Assembly (NCBI RefSeq): GCF_001640805.2
Contig: NC_066852.1
Coordinates: 4,882,194-4,946,193, forward strand
Length of the DNA stretch: 64,000 bases
DNA from: Lates calcarifer
Lineage: Eukaryota > Chordata > Actinopteri > Centropomidae
Direction of reading: 5' to 3'
Shown: positions 25,611-42,366 of the stretch, piece by piece
How positions within the stretch are numbered: the first letter of the stretch is position 1
Layout of the letters: each line of letters begins with the position of its first letter
Notes under the pieces: generated by a model
What the model was told of the DNA's origin: nothing
Database searches by the model: none
The model's input: only the letters and a program-made list of their open reading frames with translations
Made by a program: the position numbers and the translations under genes

Positions 25611-27560
25611 AGTCCACATTTATCAGATAGCATATTCCCCTAGTGGCCAAGGTGCTCATTGGGAATGGCCACATGGTAGCCAATGCTTGGGCCCACACTT
25701 AGAGGATCCTCACATCAGAAGCATCAGGCTCCAAATCCATGCACACTACAGTTTGCTGCAACCAGTCTTTTACCTGAAAGTATACATTTCCACTAACTAT
25801 TTCTCCCAACCTCAAGCCCTGGGCCATAAGCTAACATGTTTAAGACCAATGTGTGTACTGATACTGGGACAAAACCAGTCAACCCTCTTATCCAGCTTAG
25901 TAATTGTCATGGTATTACTGAATTTCAAATTGTAATACCTTACACCACCTGACAAAGTAATTACATTATTATAAGATGTCACTCAGTTATACTGCTCAAC
26001 ACTGATAGAAAAGAGTGAAATACCTGCAATCTGTGTAAAATGTGAGGATAGAAATTTTCATTGTCTCAATCCACCAGAGACAGTAAGGGGGCAAAACAAC
26101 CAGAGGTGATATATTTAGATTGGTTTGCCATGTTCATAATCTCAGGCAGTGCATTTGCTTTGTGGAGAGACATGCAAGAACAGTGAAGCATCTTCCAAGA
26201 GGACTCTCCCCCTGAAAATATGATTAATGAGCTGACAGCCATCAACCTTCACAGTCCTCACTACTTTCATCCAAGGCCAATAAAAGTGCTTTGAGCAACA
26301 AAATGCAAACTTTTAGAAATGGTGATACTTCCCAGTGTAAATCCAAAAAGAAATCCCAACAGCTGTCTTCTGTGTGATCATGTATTTTTTATAATATCAA
26401 AGGGAACTGCCCTCTGGGCCAAATATGCTGCAGTGACACAATTACAGAACAAGCACATGTAAGGGAATTCACAAATAAAACAACTGGCAATTGTATGTGA
26501 CAAATGTGTAAAGATTAACTATTTTAAACTATCTGAATGCATGGAGCTGAGATCCAGTGCTGCTTCAAAGGTGATACATTTTTCAATGAGCCATTAAAGA
26601 AAATTAGATATTTGATTGAGTGGAGTTTGGCTGTAACCACTACTCTTTGAGCTTGGCCAGCCTTTTCTGGCATTAATGTTCTAAGATTTAAGCTAAATGC
26701 TTTAAATCAAGTTGTTAAAATGGGGTGGACCCTTAAGAAATACCAACCTGAAGAATTTAGTTGATGGACAATAAAAGGGTATTTACTCAGTTGAAGTAAA
26801 AATTAACTTCTGGACTGGAATTTAACTGGAAGAACATTCTGTTTCTCATATGGGAAATATGCAGATTGAACTCTCAGCTACAGTAGCTGTCTTCTATCAG
26901 TCCATAATTTAACACTGCTCACGTAACATGCAAAAGAACTCCATCCAGAGGGCAGTTTGTATACTTTAGTCAGTCATCTGTGTTGTGGTTGACAGTGTAC
27001 CAGGAAGAAACATTTTACTACAGTGAAACCAACTAATCACAAGGTTAGACTGGTTAACGTTAAATACTGTGAGTTGACATAAGTATGCATAAATACTATG
27101 CCAGGCCTGCAGGACCGATGTGTTTCACATGTGAATTCATAAGTGAATGCCCTCTTACTTATGTTGCCCAATATGACATCTAATCAATGTTGAGTAGGAG
27201 TAGACAGAGGAGGTGTTATCAGCATGGGGAGTGTCAACACCTCTGCTCTGAGAAGAGTGTTAGCTTCACAAACGCAGTGCATATCTGTTAAAAATCGCAG
27301 TATGCATGCACCAAACCTCTGAGTCTATCTCATCACGTCCTTCTGCTCAAACATCAAAGCAAATACAGTTCATGATAGTGAGCACATTGAACTTGAACAA
27401 GTGAATATTAATGAGTAGAGGTGAGATATTTAACCAGTAAGAAATGACCTTTGAAGAGGATAAAGCATCATTTATCATTTTACTAGGTTATGATATAATT
27501 AAATCTTAAAAGGTCAGTTCACTTTAAAGACAAAATACATAATTTCTCCCTTTTTTCCTG
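25611..27560. other. Intergenic, no gene recognised
   Basis: No exon, RNA gene or clear transposon was recognised. The recombinase open frame continues to 25935 by chance or as non-conserved tail. Confidence 0.5.
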
Positions 27561-27562
27561 GG

Positions 27563-31539
<3,977 letters not shown>

Positions 31540-31795
31540 ATTAGAACTGGAAAGGCTTCAGACGATCATGTGGACATCTTTGAGAGGCCCTGGTCAAAGC
31601 CCAGATTTCCTATTGAGAATTTGTGGAATGACTTGAAGATAACTGTTCACAAATGCCCCCCCAGTCCAACTCAATCAAACCTGAAAGAATCTGTGAGGGA
31701 AGACTGGGATATAATCAGGATGTGCCATGTTGTTGCACATGTTTCCAAGACATCTTGAGGCTGCCAAAGATAGATCTATAAAGTGATGAGTCAGG
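31540..31795 (+). mobile_element. Tc1-like transposase relic, C-terminal end
   Basis: One plus frame has PGQSPDF and the next frame has PIENLWNDLKITVH followed by an EDWDII helix, the classic end of Tc1 transposases (WPxQSPDLNPIENLWxxLK). A frameshift separates the pieces, so the copy is dead. The third catalytic-region motif is kept only in part. Confidence 0.8.
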
Positions 31796-32379
31796 GGAGT
31801 GTAAAATTAGATATTTTTGGATTTAATTTTCAGTGAAATGAAATTAATTTCTGTCAATAAATAAATAAATCTCTGACATGAATACATTTTGCATTAAGCT
31901 GTAACACCGGAAATGTGGAGTGAATCAGAGGGTTTGGAATTTCAGGCAGTGGATACCCACAACTCCCCAGGGACAGAGCAACATAGATCTGTCCTGATGC
32001 ACCAAGTACAAAGGCATAAATCAATGATCAATCAAAAGCACAGAGCAGCATGATATTTTAGAATTATTAGCAGACCGACACCAGATAAGATGCTGTCTAT
32101 TTCAAGCATGTTGCAATTTATTATACAGGAGAAGTCTGGCTTTACATTAACTCTGACATTGACAGCCACCACCAGCGATGATTAATCCTGTTGGGTTGAA
32201 CAGTGACATAAATACGTTTGTTAGGTGATGTGATATAAATGCTTTATAAAAGCCGTCATTAAAAAATTGTACAGAAGTCTGTTTATCTGTACTGTTTCAC
32301 AATGATGAAAAAGAAACTGACTTGGGTTAATCAAGCATTAACCGAGATTTTTTGGTTAATCAAATCTGACATTAAAATG

Positions 32380-33010
32380 TATCTGCTGCTGTTAGATCTT
32401 AACCTTCTGGGCTCTGCAAAACATGGCAGCAAAAATCTTGTCCACAGTTATTCACAGTTAGTTGGATCATGTCCATTGATGTCCAAGATTACTCCTCTTA
32501 ATAGACAGTGTCTTAACATAGATTATTGAGCACTCTGTTGATGTTATTATCAAACTTTGGCTTTCACAATAACTCTCTGTCATCTAAGAGCGGACTTAAA
32601 ACTTCCTTTTTTGATAAATCATGTAGTTAGGCCTGGCTCATGCTTGCCTGAACCATCCCCCAGTTATGCTGCTATAAGCCTAGACTGCCAGGGAACTTCC
32701 CATGATGCACTGAACTCCTCCATTTGCATGTTTTCATATAGCTTAAATGTATGTCACTTACTTGAACTCTTCTTTCGTCTGTAGTTTTGTGTTCTGCCAT
32801 CTCTCTCTTCTCTCCTCCTGTCACTTTGCGGGTATTTCTGCCTCCGGAGCTGTAGAGTCTGGATCTGTGACTGCAGACCTACTGCCCCAAGATTCTGCTC
32901 AACACACACTGTTATTATTATTATTACTTTACATCTTTAGGTGGAATTTGCATTGCAGTCTGTTCCCTTTCCTCTCTGTTTCTGTCTCTCTCTCTCACAC
33001 ACACATGCTG
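32380..33010 (+). mobile_element. LINE relic with 3' untranslated tail
   Basis: The segment GCAAAACATGGCAGCAAAAA (QNMAAK-like) precedes the block TATAAGCCTAGACTGCCAGG, then CATGATGCACTGA and CTCTCTCTCTC sequence. I recognise this as the 3' region of a high-copy teleost LINE (recalled; class uncertain between L2-like and RTE-like). Confidence 0.55.
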
Positions 33011-34072
33011 CATGTTTGGTTTCATTGGTAAGTCCTCCAACCTGAATGACCATATACGTCATTTGTCTCTTGAAATACTGCCCCTACAGCAGCAGGCATG
33101 CCATCATGATTATAACAATAAACACACTTAGGTTTGTGGAATGGTCACAGATAAAGCAAACAACAATGATTAGTGGTAACAACCTACAACGTCTACATAC
33201 TTAGAGCACACTCTGTCACTATCTCTATACTACGTCACCTGACTCTCTGCTTTGCTCATAGAGCAAAAAGTGTTTACAAGCTCTAATATTTGTCAATGGG
33301 AAGTTACTAAGCACTGACTTTGTACATTTTTTGTTTAAGTTGATTAAATAAACACTATCAGTGCAATAATGTTTGAAAAAAACCCCCACTAATTTTGTAT
33401 ACAGTTGTATGTATACACACACTGTTGGTAGTGTGTACTCTACAAGTATTGGAGAGTAGGTAAATGGGGTCAGTGGTTTTTAAATTTTTTTTAACTTTAT
33501 GAAACTGCTGAAACAAAATATGTCAGCATCTCAAAATTACATAATCATAGTTTTCATTTGTTTTCCTCTCATCCTCAGATTCCTCCTGTGTTTATCATGT
33601 TTATGAAATTGCAGTATCTGGTCACATCAAGATGGAGGTGATCCCTCCGTCCCTGCAGGTATCGAGGGATACCTCACTCAAAACCCAGAGAAATGAATGT
33701 TCGGGCAAGCTGCTGGCAGTGACTGATTTTGTTGTTCCACTTGAAGACAAGTGCACATTCAAGGGCAGGGATCTGAGTCTGTTTATATGACATCTCTGAG
33801 CGGATGGCACCTCAAAGGTTGAAGGAGGCACTGACCAAGAATAACACCTATTTTTCACCAGACAGATAGAACCTATTCCAAGTGTACAACACTCTTAGTT
33901 AAACATGTATTTAATCCAATCATGTTACTGATGTCAGAGCAGTCTACATTCAAAATGACTCATTTTTTGAACTTCTGTGCCATTCTTTCATTTCACCAGA
34001 AGGATAGTATTAATGTCACCGTTTTTGTTTTCATCACCAATTTTATCATGAAGGACCAAAGGTTTGCTCTTC

Positions 34073-34111
<39 letters not shown>

Positions 34112-34792
34112 AAAACAGCTCACAGAGATAAACTCTTTAAAATGTACTGAGTATAATCCATCATTTTCAATTATGGATTCCTCTGACCTTCAGTCCTGAC
34201 TCTATCATACAACAAATTACTGCAATTAATGGTAATAGTGTGGAACTATTCCATGGTTTCTTCTGATGTCATATCAAAATCTGGCACAAATGAATTCAAT
34301 TTGATATGGTTCAAATGATTGTGTATAAATGTTAGGAGAAACTCCTGGTTGTCTAATGTTATGGATGATGTTTGTTGGCACTATACTGTAACTCCCCAAG
34401 CTCTTTTTAATGTTAAAAAAATAAATAAATAAAAACAATGGAAACCTATGAGAAAAGGAGTATGTTATGAGAGTGACAAATACATCAATAGGTTCAGTGT
34501 TTTCATGGCAAAACAAGCAAACAAAGAAAATAAACAACAAGAATGAAAAAAACACACTTATTATTATTAGCAGGATGAGGCAGGTTTTGCAGAATGACAT
34601 CTTGAATCTGGTCAAGTCCTCATAGCAGAGACACATAGTACAGTGGCTGCATGCACACTCTCCCTCATATAGAAATGATTTAGTGTAATGCAGGCAGACA
34701 TTAGCCACATGGTTGACTGGGGACCATAGCAGTTGTGCAGGGCTCTGATCTGCTCCCATTCCTCCAAGCTATGGCCTTGACCTGTTAGCCTG

Positions 34793-34841
<49 letters not shown>

Positions 34842-36320
34842 TATGCCCATAGTATTTCATTTGACAGTCAGTAAATGCATCATCACATTCTTGTTTTCTT
34901 TATAAATGCAGTCCTGCATTCAGTGGTTCATTTTCAGCTCATAAACATGGATTATTCATCTCATCTGATCTCATCTGAGTAAATACCAGTGACTGTGCAG
35001 TGTTGTATTCTGATTACTTCTACTTACTTGGGTTAAAAAAAGTTATTATTTTTTTATAACAACCTTTTTTATGCAGAAGGTGTAGTTGAGATCAAGATCT
35101 CTTTTTATGGTTACCTTACTGTGGCCATGAGGTTCAGTGGGCATGATTGTAGGTGTTGTGGAGAATTTGCTTATGAAATACAGAAACCATACAAACTTAA
35201 AAATGATGGTGAGGCAGAAAAAAATAAATAAATAAAAAGAAAAAAAGAAAAAAGAAGAAGAGGAAGAAAGGAAGGCAGAGAGGCTGCCAAATATTTCCAC
35301 TATTCACAAGCAGATACATGGGGCAGAACTCAAAGACTCAGATGACTAAAAGATGCCTCAGTTTTGTCAGCACTGGCAAAGAGTCAGAAGAGTTGGATTT
35401 AATCATGTGGTTGGAGAGAATGAACAAAGAAAGACCCGTAAGAATACCATCACATGCGCCACTCATACTTTCATGTTCTTGTTTTATGGGCTGATGTCTT
35501 TATTTTTTACATGTGGTGATTTTTGTTTGCCAAGTGTTCTGTTAATACAATTGTAATAGTAGGGTGAACTAAATTGAATACTGTTGATAAATGGAAAAAC
35601 TGTAAGTGCAAGTGTTTCTTCAGCAAAGTGTGTGAAATCTGTCACTTTAAGTGTCCCTGGTACTATATTTATGGTTGTCTAGAGAGAATTGTTACAGTGA
35701 TTTGACAGGTTTGACAGATTATTTATTTATTTTTTTGCATATGTGATGGAAAAATGTTTGGCAAGGTAAACATACAGTACATGACATTATATTTTCCTAA
35801 CATTGGCGTTTGAAGAACCACGTTGGATGTGAGCAACGTGATTATCACACCTAGGAGAACCTACAGGAAGATGGACGTCTGATATTTTTGTATTTTTTAG
35901 CTCTAACTACAGCCATTTAGAACTCCCCTCTTTTCTTGAGCTCTAGTTTGAAGATTGAAAAGAATAAATATCTATGTAAATTGAGGCTTGGAGAATACTT
36001 GAATTAATCATCACGAAGGTAATTTTGAAATAATTTTGTAACTTTCTATTAATTTTAACCTTGCTAGTTAAGTTAACTGGGGCGTGCGAGAACAAAGCAG
36101 TGAAAAATAAAGTTCTGACTGATTGATGATTCATTGGTCTAACTGCTTGCAGTGTGTACAAGCATGAACTTCACCTTGCATTACATCTGTCTGCAGATAA
36201 CCGCCCCATTGAATTCATTATGTCTGAAAGACTGTGCCTGCAATTGTGTTGTACTTTCATAGTTGTGACAAAGGAGAATGGAGATTCTGAGAGATGAAAC
36301 AGCAAAGAAATGAAGCTTAG
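33011..36320. other. Intergenic, simple repeats only
   Basis: It contains poly-A at 34077-34108 and a (CA)n run at 34796-34839. An A-rich/purine tract lies near 35218-35275. No exon or transposon was recognised. Confidence 0.55.
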
Positions 36321-36324
36321 CGAA

Positions 36325-37222
36325 AGTTCAGTCAGGAAGACTGTCGATCTGCACTTACCTGCTGAATCACAACTGTTTCCTGCTATCTCTAATCCCCACC
36401 TGCTAACTCGTTTTCACCTCGCATTTCCCGCATCGCTGTTGCATTCCTGCATTATGGTCTTCTCCCAGCAACTGCTTTTTCTTGTGCATTCCCCTGCTTC
36501 ATGGTACTCCCCTTTGTTTGCTTCCTTTCTTCTGATTTAGGTTGCTCATCAGGTACAGGTCACCTTACTTTTACGGGGAAGTTTCCTCTGCGCAGTCAAG
36601 GCACAGGCCACGCCTTACTGCTCTCTGTTGCAATCTTCTTCCTGTGCTCAAGTCTATTAATCCATGCACAATCAATTTATCCCTCTTCATTTTTCTTCTT
36701 TCTCACACTCTTTTGTTCTCCTATCACTCTGTCCCGATTAAAACAATAGTTCAGTCAGGAAGACTGTCCCCCCGTGCACGTCATCTGAATTTTATGAACG
36801 TCTCCCATCACTGCTAAACTCCCCTACTCACTGCTATATTCATTCAATCACCACCTTTCACAATCACCTAGAGCATCTCTTCATGCATCATATAGCATTT
36901 CCCACTCCTTTGACCTTTGACCACTTTATTTTCACCAGTCCTTTAATCCCTAATAGCTGGCCTTTCTTCCCAGCATTGCTACCGCTCCTTCCTCTTTACC
37001 ATACCATGGTAACTGCTTTATGTGCGGATCTAAATTTTTGCTTCTTCTCCCATTTAGCATGATGCGTCAGGTATGGTTTACCTTTATTTTTTTGGGGTAG
37101 TTTCCTATATATCAGAAGCACCACTTAAAATCTGAATGCTTCCCATGGTGATCTACTTCCTGCCAGGGTATAAGTGCCAAAACTCTGTTTCTCCTGTGCA
37201 CAATAAAATTCTATTCTAATCT
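36325..37222 (+). repeat. Diverged tandem pair of about 0.42-0.47-kb units
   Basis: A 21-base identical start (AGTTCAGTCAGGAAGACTGT plus one base) occurs at 36325 and 36748. Inside both units, aligned pieces follow: TTCTGATTTAG/TCCCATTTAG, then CATCAGGTA/CGTCAGGTA, GTTTCCTCT/GTTTCCTAT and CTTCCTG near the end. The second unit ends with GTGCACAATAAAATTCTATT, which looks like an LTR or retroposon 3' end. The class is not recognised. Confidence 0.55.
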
Positions 37223-38375
37223 AGATTCATGCTTTTGTTCTAAGTCTCTCCTGATTGAAATGCAGTTATTTTTAAAAATCTGTCAAGCAAGCTTGAGTAT
37301 TACTGCATGCTACCAGAAAATACACAACCCTCATGAGGACATTTTACACAGTCTAGATAAACACATACACATAAAAAGATATTGTTTTATTATATTGAAC
37401 TGGTTATAGGCTATATCTATAAAAGCAAAATCACTCTTGTTCCTTCTTTCTTGCTGACTTTGGTCTTAGCAAAAAACAAAAAAAGGGTTTTGAATCTCTC
37501 TTCAGAGAAAAAGCTTTCTTGTTGAGAAGCTTTTCAGAAGATGATTATTTAAGTTTGCCTGGGTGAAATGGAACTCATAAATTTGTATTGTAAAATGACA
37601 GGGAATTTCATTCATTTCATTGTGAAAACACAGCAAAATGTCCTTATTAACTTGGAGAGGGCCAGCAGTAAACTAAGCACACTAGTGGCAGTTGTGATAG
37701 TTGTGAGAAAAGTGTTCACCAAAACCTTGAGGCAAGAATTAGCATTAATATCTCACAGATCTGTCACTGGAGTGCATCTCCTGCCATTCATTTAAAAACA
37801 CAAATAGGCAATGCACAGCTTGACTGACACCGCAGTACCAAACTTGTCATGCATGTTTGCTCTTTTAACAGCTTTGCTCTGATAAGGAAGTAACACTGCA
37901 ATGAGCCCAGGATCTAACACATGCAGATATCGATGTTATTGTCCTGAGACTGTGAGAATCTCTATCAGCTCTGACAGCACTGACACTGAATATTCTTGTT
38001 TATTAAGTATAGTCCATCCCTGCTACTGGTGTGCAGAGGTAGTACTGACAGGAATAGGGGACAGAATGGCAGAAATGCTTGTCCGTAATGCAGATCTGAT
38101 GCAGATATTTAATTGCCTTTTACAAATAAATACGCAAAATATAAAATCTTTATTATATTGGGCTGGTTTGGCTAATGCAGAGTGATGCAAGTTTGAACAG
38201 AGTTCACATCTGTAAGCATATTATCTTTCTCTTCCTATCATACCTGTCAATTATCCAAGCTTTCAAACCACCTGCTGTCCTTAAAGCTGCAAAAAGGGAA
38301 TTTTGTCTGCACACTTGTAACTATTAAATCTGATTACAATACTGACATACTGTATTATCACCTTATAACATTTTA

Positions 38376-38418
<43 letters not shown>

Positions 38419-38540
38419 AACTATGACCTATCATAGGTTCATGCACTTGCATTATCCCAGTCATGTAGCAGACATTTTAGGGTACGGCATTAGGGTAATT
38501 TGCTTCTCATCTGCAACATAGATCAGTTCCAGTTATGACT
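37223..38540. other. Intergenic, with a (TA)n run
   Basis: A TA microsatellite lies at 38380-38412. Nothing else was recognised. Confidence 0.55.
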
Positions 38541-38544
38541 GATA

Positions 38545-39060
38545 ATTTTTTGTCTTTTGTGGTGTACCACATGGTTCTTTTTAGGCCTTATTTTATTTGA
38601 ACTAAATATGCTTCCCCTGGAGTCTGTTTTTAGAAAATATAACACCCTTTATCAACACAATGCCAATGACACACAACTGTTGTTTTCCTCAAACCCTGAC
38701 AAAGAACACACTCTTCAGTCTCTGAAAGATTTGAAATATTGGATGATCAAAATTTTCTTCAGACTCATGAGGGTAAGACAGAGGTCTTCATCATCAGTCC
38801 CACAAATTCAGAGTCACTTTTTTTCTTGGGCTTATGTCTTCTGTTTTGATTCTGCTTTTAAATTTGACAAACCTAAATCCTGTGTCTTTAGTTCTATTAC
38901 CAAGAAGTGAAACCATACCTTCCTCCCCAGTGGCCTCAGATATCTCAAGAGACAAATAACTATGTTCATCAGCTAGTCTTTTTATCTTTGTCTGCTGTTT
39001 GGTGCTGAATGGGAAGTCAAAGTGGTTGTCAAGCCCTTCCTTCATGCTAAAACAGTAAAG
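38545..39060 (+). mobile_element. L2-like LINE reverse transcriptase relic
   Basis: The plus frame at 38557-38800 reads LILFELNMLPLESVFRKYN, then NDTQLLF and LQSLKDLKYWM. This matches the fish L2/Maui-type reverse transcriptase order PLLFSLYMLPLGSIFRKHN ... ADDTQ ... SLLDCLKDIKxWM. The catalytic ADD box has become NDT-like and the frame breaks soon after. Positions 38850-38885 keep the FDSAFKFDK linker. Dead copy. Confidence 0.8.
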
Positions 39061-42000
39061 CTGCAGGTAGCAGAATCAAAGCAGTGAGTTGAATGATGCT
39101 AAAATGTCCCATACAGTGAAAGGAACAGCAGACTTAGTGATAAGTCTCTGCAGGTTTATCACTACAAATCATTTTTCACGTGGGATGTAATCATTTTAAC
39201 CACTGTTAATATAAAAGTGTTGAATATTGCAGCTTTGAAAAACAAATGAAATGATAGTAATGTGTTGAGTCATAGTCAGAACAAATAATTGGCAACTTGA
39301 ATTCACATTTAAGCAGTTTATGGACAATTTTGCAATTTCTTAATCAAATGATACAATGACTATATACCGCATATGTGACTACTGTATGCTGAACCTCCAG
39401 TATAGTCAGAGAACATATAAAACAGGTCAACAATGCACCCATTGATGGAAGAATACATTGCAAAACTCAATTGTTTGGGGAAAAAAGGACAAATACTGCA
39501 AACTTTAAAATGCCCAGAGAATTATGCTTTGAGGAGGTGTATACATAATGTGGAATGCATAAATGCAAAATCCTTAAACCATAAAAAAAACAAATTACAA
39601 CTTATTATATGCAAAAATACACCTTAAGTAAATTCCAGTATCAGTTCTGTTTTAATGGGGATTTAAAACGAATTGATTCAAGCTTATTGACATCAATATT
39701 TATCATGTTCATCTATCTGGGATGAAAAGCATTACAGTAACCCTTCACTTTAGTTTTGCAGGCATTTTAACCTCACCTTTTTTTCTTTTTTTTTTCTTTT
39801 TTCTTTTTTTTTTTTTTTTTGCAAACCCCCAAAAAGTGAAATCACATCCTGTGACATAGTCCGCAGCTGACTGGTTCACCATCATCACAAGCACATAACT
39901 TAACATGTGAGTACAACAATAGCATTCCCACATACATCAATCTCATCCCTGTTGTTTTGTCTTCAATACACTTCTTACTCATAGGAATGCACAGGAGTGA
40001 GTTGGACAATAGCAGAACATCACACTATCAATCACTTGTGCTGTAAGTATATTCTCATCACTGGAAATTTCTGTGCAAGGCAGACTGAAAAATGTCCCTT
40101 GAAAATGTCTCCACCAACCACAGAACAGTCACTCCTGCAGTCTTGAGAAGAGTGTCTGCCATTTATCTCAGGGCAAACCAGGTTAAAAGCACACATTCAT
40201 AACACCTGAAAAAAGCTTCATAGCAGCTACACGGAACATTCATCCAAGTTGACTTTATTGTCCTGTCATTCATGAAATATTCTTACTGTGGCCTGGATGT
40301 GGACTGGAGTAGTGCACCACTTTTTTAGTTAAAATTGACAAAAACACATCTGCCTCCACAGACACATTTAAAATTAAAGGGTTCTAAATCAAGTCAGTTT
40401 ATCCAGCTACTCCAACACTTCACATTAAAATCAAAACATTTTAATACCTTGGTGATAAATATGATAAAACATCTTTTTTTCCTGCTTGAGTATATTTGGG
40501 TATTAAACTTGATCATAACAATAATGTAAATTAAAGAACATTACTATTCTAAAATCAACTTACAGACTAAAATCAACTTAAGTTTTAAGTATCTGTCACA
40601 ATGAACATTTACTTTTTTCCTCATCAAAGTTATGTTACTGTAGTGTGGTAGAAGCGCAGTGCATACTTTCATATACATTACCACACAACAATTAACCAAG
40701 TAACCATAACACCAATAAGTTAAATTAAAGGTAATAAAATACTAATAATAAGAAAAGATAATAATAAAAATCATACAGTTATTAGAAGGAGAAAACAATC
40801 GACTGCCTGGACAGAAATAAAGATATATAGTGTACATTATTTTGCAAGTTCTCATTTATTGGTAGTGGATACTTGAATGTGTATGTATGGTTTTAAGAGA
40901 TATGTTAAATAACATAACCATTCACTATAAAGTACTGGACTGTTTATTTCTCACCTGCAGATCAATATGAAAAAAATAAATAAATAAAAATAAATAACCC
41001 CAAAATGATTTGTGATAAGCTGCAACCTGTTTGGCTTTGCAAATCAAAACAAACAAACAAAAAAATATTGCATAAAAGTCCACTGTTCAACTAAGAATAC
41101 TTGAGGACCACTGTGGCTGCCTGAGAAACTTATTGTTAAGATTATATATTAAATATGAATGCATTTTTGTAGGTTTTTTAGATAACTTGATAACTTATAA
41201 ATTATACTAGTTGCAACTTTCAAATAAGCCAAAAATATCATCAGGTTTATAAGGAATATGTACTTTTACAAATTACGTGTAGATTCCTAAATTAACAGCA
41301 CCACTTAGTGAGAAATCAGTTCAGTGCCAAGTTGCTAATTAGACCATTCACTAACATGACCCTTCACTAATGCCGTCAGCACTACCTGTAGGTTAACAGT
41401 TCTGTTAAACAAGTTTAAACTTCATATAATTTGTCACTAGAGAGAATGAAGTGACACACTGGCCCACACTTCTACCCTAAATGATACTTGACATAAATGT
41501 TTAGTCTGAAAATCTCATTTCCAATTTTCTCTAGTGAGCATGAATATGCCATGAAGCTGCTATGACACTGTGATTAGGTGTTTCAGAAATGCCATTTGAT
41601 AAATGTATGTATTTTGAAAAACAACAGTGCAGGAACTGTCTGTACACATTTGTACATTTTCTACACACACTAGAACAGAAATAAAAATTCTGATGCACTA
41701 TGATGTAGGACATTGCCTGAGAAATCATGGTGTTCTATTTATTATTCTGAACTGTTTATCATGAATGATCTGTTATTCTGTTTTGCATACAACTGTAAAA
41801 ATACAGTAAAATTCAACAATCACATTGCATTTTTTTCCCTTTTTTGTGGTTTACTTAAAAAAAGCTTAATGGTATTGTACAGATATTGAACAGGACGTGA
41901 CACAATAATAATAATCTGAATGTACACTTCAATATTGGGCAATAAACAGTCAACTATCAACAGTTACATGTATATTTTTTTCTTTTTCCCTTTCCACATA

Positions 42001-42265
42001 CAAAAAGGTTTGGGGAGACACAAACTCAGTAGTTCTACCATCATCAAATTAGTGCAGGATTCAAATTTTCCCCCTCCTTGGATTGATGCCCCTCACTCTT
42101 GGCGAGCCAACAGAGAACAGACTCCATTGCAAAGCCAGAAAGAAAAAAGAAAGTTAACTAAAGGTGAACCACTGGCACTCTTGGATTTCCATTCTTCTAA
42201 TAGGACTAATAGTCTGTTCGTGCTGTTCAATGTTGAGAGAAGATTGAAGGTTGTCACATTTCACA
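39061..42265. other. Intergenic and 3' UTR of the minus-strand gene
   Basis: Positions about 41740-42265 are probably the 3' UTR of the minus-strand gene. The rest is AT-rich with a T-rich tract at 39778-39821. No other gene or transposon was recognised. The open frame 41920-42441 on plus overlaps the UTR and the terminal exon and is antisense. Confidence 0.5.
41738..41743 (-). terminator. Candidate polyadenylation signal of the minus-strand gene
   Basis: This is the first AATAAA found on the minus strand downstream of the TGA at 42266, and would give a 3' UTR of about 0.5 kb. There is no transcript evidence. Later signals could equally be used, and brain IgLON transcripts often have long 3' UTRs. 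Confidence 0.3.
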
Positions 42266-42366
42266 TCAGAACTTCAGCAGGTAGATTAAGGTTACAGTCA
42301 GCAGGAGACATACGGAGCAACGGGGCAACACTGCAGCGCCATTCACATCATGCATCGCACCAGGAC
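42266..42366 (-). CDS. IgLON terminal coding exon: GPI-anchor signal and stop
   Basis: After a TTATTCTCCTCCAG acceptor the exon encodes [12 protein letters not shown], a small-residue stretch suitable as an omega site, then a hydrophobic run ([14 protein letters not shown]) and TGA at 42268-42266. The coding part is 101 bp, equal to the plus-strand gene. The 3' UTR continues toward lower coordinates; its end is not certain. Confidence 0.9.
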
